A stretch of 64,000 nucleotides of DNA, taken from NCBI RefSeq assembly GCF_017254845.1, contig NZ_JAFKCU010000006.1:62001-126000 (forward strand), in the 5' to 3' direction. Shown in pieces: positions 61,599 through 64,000 of the stretch. Position 1 is the stretch's first letter; each line of letters begins with the position of its first letter. The translations under genes and the position numbers were made by a program. Origin of the DNA: Algoriphagus pacificus. Lineage in GTDB: Bacteria; Bacteroidota; Bacteroidia; Cytophagales; Cyclobacteriaceae. The notes under the pieces are model-generated. The model had not been told where the DNA came from. It was given only the letters and a program-made list of their open reading frames with translations, and ran no database searches.

Positions 61599-62642
61599 AT
61601 GAAATACCTGACCGGAATCATATTCTTTTTATCTCTTATTTTATTTTTTAGTGTCTACGTTTCTCCGGAGTACTTCCCATATGTGGGGCTTTTGCCTTTC
61701 TTTATCCCGATCATTTGGTTAGTTAATCTTTTCCTACTCTTTATCCTTACATTGAGTTGGAAGCGAAGTGCTTTATTTCCATTGGCCGCACTCCTAATAG
61801 GTTATAAGTTCGCATTGATAACCGTGCAGTTCAATCCTGCCAATGAATCCGCTGAAGGTCTAAAGGTTTTGACTTACAACGCACATCTATTTGATTACAA
61901 AAGAAAAACAGAAGGGAAATTTGATCCAAATGTCTACAGTTGGTTGCAGGAACACCCAGCAGACATCAAAGTTTTTCAGGAGTTTTATCAGGATTACACC
62001 ACTGCTTCCAGAAATTCAGTAAAGCTACTTGGTAAAGACATGGGCTTTGAAACTTCCTATCAGGTAATCGAAGGCAATCCCCAGAAAAGATCCTATGGGC
62101 TAGCTATTTTCAGCCGCTATCCGATTATTAATGAGGGAAAGGTTTTTGATAAAAACGGAACCAATGGAGCAATTTTCGCTGATATTTTAGTGAATCAGGA
62201 TACGATCCGAATCTATAATGCTCACCTTGAGTCTATGAAAATAAACTCTGACGGATTGGAAAATCTGGAAGGAGTTAAAGAAAATTACAGGCAGACTTTG
62301 GGCAAATTACATAGAGGTAGTTTGGAGCGAAGTAAGCAGCTTAAAGTTTTGGTAGAGCATATGCAAAATAGTTCACACCCATTGATTCTGATGGGTGATT
62401 TAAATGAAATCCCCTATTCCTATACCTATTTTAAACTGGGTGAATTCTGGCAAAATGCCTTTGAAACTGCCGGAAGGGGATTTGGTTTCACCTATAATAA
62501 GATCCTTTTCTTTTTGAGAATTGATCATATTTTTTCGAGTAAGGAATTAAAAGCGATTCAGTTCAAAACCCATCGAGAAGTTGACTATTCGGATCACTAC
62601 CCTGTTTCTGCAACATTTGATTTAAGTGGATTAGGAGAGTAA
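61599..62642 (+). CDS. Endonuclease/exonuclease/phosphatase family membrane protein
   Basis: A 347-residue protein with three N-terminal membrane segments (~5-22, 26-50 and 55-75) followed by an EEP domain. LKVLTYNAHLFDYKR (~87-101) has the first metal-binding Asn, VFQEFYQDY the Glu, IYNAHLESM the Asp/His-like block, MGDLNEIPYSYTY (~265-277) the GDxN motif, and YSDHYPVSATF the final SDH. Active-site residues appear intact. It may cleave phosphodiesters of lipids or nucleic acids outside the inner membrane. Its 3' end overlaps that of the MMPL gene on the other strand by 12 bp. Confidence 0.87.
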   Translation: MKYLTGIIFFLSLILFFSVYVSPEYFPYVGLLPFFIPIIWLVNLFLLFILTLSWKRSALFPLAALLIGYKFALITVQFNPANESAEGLKVLTYNAHLFDYKRKTEGKFDPNVYSWLQEHPADIKVFQEFYQDYTTASRNSVKLLGKDMGFETSYQVIEGNPQKRSYGLAIFSRYPIINEGKVFDKNGTNGAIFADILVNQDTIRIYNAHLESMKINSDGLENLEGVKENYRQTLGKLHRGSLERSKQLKVLVEHMQNSSHPLILMGDLNEIPYSYTYFKLGEFWQNAFETAGRGFGFTYNKILFFLRIDHIFSSKELKAIQFKTHREVDYSDHYPVSATFDLSGLGE

Positions 62643-64000
62643 TTTTCGTTTTTTCTTTTCCCAAACCTGCTTCATCGGTAGAAGCAAAAGAGGCAACAGG
62701 AATAAATCAGCCAGTAAAGCAAAAATCAGTGCCGCAGCTATTAATAATCCAGTGTAATGAGTTACCCCAAATTGGCTAAAAATCAATAGGCCAAAGCCAA
62801 GAACAAGAATCAACGAGGTAAGGATAATCGCTCTTCCCGTTTCCAAAAAAGTTCTTTTAATCGCATAAACCAGACTTGATCCTTTCCCTAATTCAAACCT
62901 AAGTCTAGTCATAAAATGGATACTATCATCCACTGCAATCCCAAAAGCAACTGTAAATAGAATTGCGGTAGTCAACTTAAATTCAATCCCTAGTAAATAC
63001 ATAAGACCCAACATCCAGATCAAGGGAATCACATTTGGAATGAGCAGGATAAAAGAAATTCTCCAGGATTTAAAGAGTATACCTGCAATAATCCCAACCA
63101 CCAAAAATGCAAACCCAAGCCCTTTGGCCATTTGGAAGGTAACAGATTCATGGCCTTTGTCAATGAGAAAGGCTGTACCTGTCCACCTGACCTGAATTAA
63201 ATCCTGATTAATTTCTTGGGAAACAAATTCATTCAAATCTTTTCTGATTTGGGACATTTTCAATGTTCCTAAATCGGGAGCTCTGGAACTGATCCTTCCC
63301 ATTTCCCTGTTTTTTGAAATCACTTTGATTCCTAATTCTCCCAGATCTCTGCTGAGGTACTTTTCAAGTCTTTTATATTGACCTGGTGTTGGTAGAGAAA
63401 ACGCTTTAGGATTCCCTTGATTTTGTGCTTGGTTTAAACTTTTCACCAAAGTCAAAGGAGAGGCAAAATGAGAAGAACCTGTCAGTTCTTTGAGCTTTTG
63501 CTCTAATTTGTCAATTTCTTGGAGGACTTCATAGTCCAAAAGTGATCTCCCCTTCTCCCCAGTTTCAAGGAATAATTCCAATGGATTTGACCCCCCAAAC
63601 TGCTCATCAAAATACTGGAAATCCAATAAAATGGGATGGTTTTGGGGAAGGTTATCAAGCAAGTATCCGTTGATATCATTTTTGGAACCCAAATACAGGC
63701 CTGATAAACTGATTGTGGCAAAAGAGATCAAAACCAGTTTTCGACTGGAAATCAAGAATCCCAAACAGGATTGTAAAAAACTTGTAGAGATAAACTGAAG
63801 CGCCTTTTTCCTTTGCTTTATGCTGATCAGATATAGTAGTCCGGGACTAATTGAAATGACAGCCAAAAACATGAGGATTATTCCGATACCTGTGCTAAAG
63901 CCAAAGGATTTTAAGGCTGGGATAGAAGTGAAATAAAGCGAAACAAATCCCAAAGAAGTGGTAATTATCGTCAGCCAAACAGGCATTAGCAGTTCCGAGA
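62631..64000 (-). CDS. MMPL/RND-family exporter (partial, N-terminus beyond window)
   Basis: The frame is open through the right edge; about 456 C-terminal residues are visible. VWLTIITTSLGFVSLYFTSI and LKSFGFSTGIGIILMF match the end of the first transmembrane bundle of MMPL proteins. A periplasmic domain (~95-260) follows, and the second bundle contains FTVAFGIAVDDSIHFMTRLR, the conserved D-D-S motif for proton coupling, then LTSLILVLGFGLLIFSQFG. Homologues transport lipids or sterol-like hopanoids in other phyla; substrate unknown here. The first ATG in the window (63986) is internal, since conserved sequence (SELL) precedes it. Confidence 0.88.
   Translation of the reverse strand, partial: SELLMPVWLTIITTSLGFVSLYFTSIPALKSFGFSTGIGIILMFLAVISISPGLLYLISIKQRKKALQFISTSFLQSCLGFLISSRKLVLISFATISLSGLYLGSKNDINGYLLDNLPQNHPILLDFQYFDEQFGGSNPLELFLETGEKGRSLLDYEVLQEIDKLEQKLKELTGSSHFASPLTLVKSLNQAQNQGNPKAFSLPTPGQYKRLEKYLSRDLGELGIKVISKNREMGRISSRAPDLGTLKMSQIRKDLNEFVSQEINQDLIQVRWTGTAFLIDKGHESVTFQMAKGLGFAFLVVGIIAGILFKSWRISFILLIPNVIPLIWMLGLMYLLGIEFKLTTAILFTVAFGIAVDDSIHFMTRLRFELGKGSSLVYAIKRTFLETGRAIILTSLILVLGFGLLIFSQFGVTHYTGLLIAAALIFALLADLFLLPLLLLPMKQVWEKKKRKLLS

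Overview
The window looks like chromosomal DNA from a member of the Bacteroidota, probably a Cyclobacteriaceae-type Cytophagales such as Algoriphagus. This is an inference. It rests on SprB-like adhesin repeats, a DUF2911 lipoprotein, AT-rich coding sequence, few Shine-Dalgarno sites, and promoters of the phylum-specific TTTG / TANNTTTG type. No rRNA, tRNA, CRISPR array, insertion sequence or phage gene was seen.

Layout. (1) 1-4682, minus: the first ~1560 residues of a giant secreted adhesin with an L-type-lectin-like head and SprB/Ig-like repeats; it runs off the left edge. (2) 4810-5676, minus: a methyltransferase. (3) 5795-11015, plus: a compact operon of nucleotide-sugar dehydratase, sugar nucleotidyltransferase, NodU/SxtI-type carbamoyltransferase, SGNH hydrolase, a 49-residue DUF5989 protein and an SxtJ-like membrane protein, closed by a strong bidirectional terminator. 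(4) 11080-36817, minus: polysaccharide locus A. It holds a UDP-HexNAc dehydrogenase, Wza-like lipoprotein, Wzc-like tyrosine kinase, MsbA/PglK-like ABC exporter, eleven known or probable glycosyltransferases, a Wzy-like polymerase/ligase and a nonulosonic (sialic-type) acid cassette. (5) 37045-40111: a Wzi-like outer-membrane protein and a divergent secreted beta-helix protein. (6) 40108-57694, minus: polysaccharide locus B. It holds a wHTH regulator, large SLBB exporter, Ugd, NeuD-like acetyltransferase, Wzx flippase, DegT aminotransferase, ATP-grasp enzyme, methyltransferase, glycosyltransferases, Wzz, a Wzy-like protein and a WecG/TagA transferase. (7) 57808-64000: housekeeping-like genes (small membrane protein, penicillin acylase, DUF2911 lipoprotein, EEP-family hydrolase, partial MMPL/RND exporter).

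How the parts fit. Loci A and B each have their own uronic-acid dehydrogenase, exporter, chain-length protein, flippase-type transporter and polymerase, so the region probably makes two surface glycans, or one glycan with duplicated machinery. No initiating phosphoglycosyltransferase is visible in either. The strongest regulatory signal is a 21-bp palindrome (ATGAGTA-N7-TACTCAT) found just upstream of the wHTH regulator of locus B and again upstream of locus A. In both places it encloses a TANNTTTG -7 promoter element, which suggests one autoregulated repressor controls both loci. A second shared signal, a 23-nt element, lies in the leader about 40 nt before the first structural gene of each locus.
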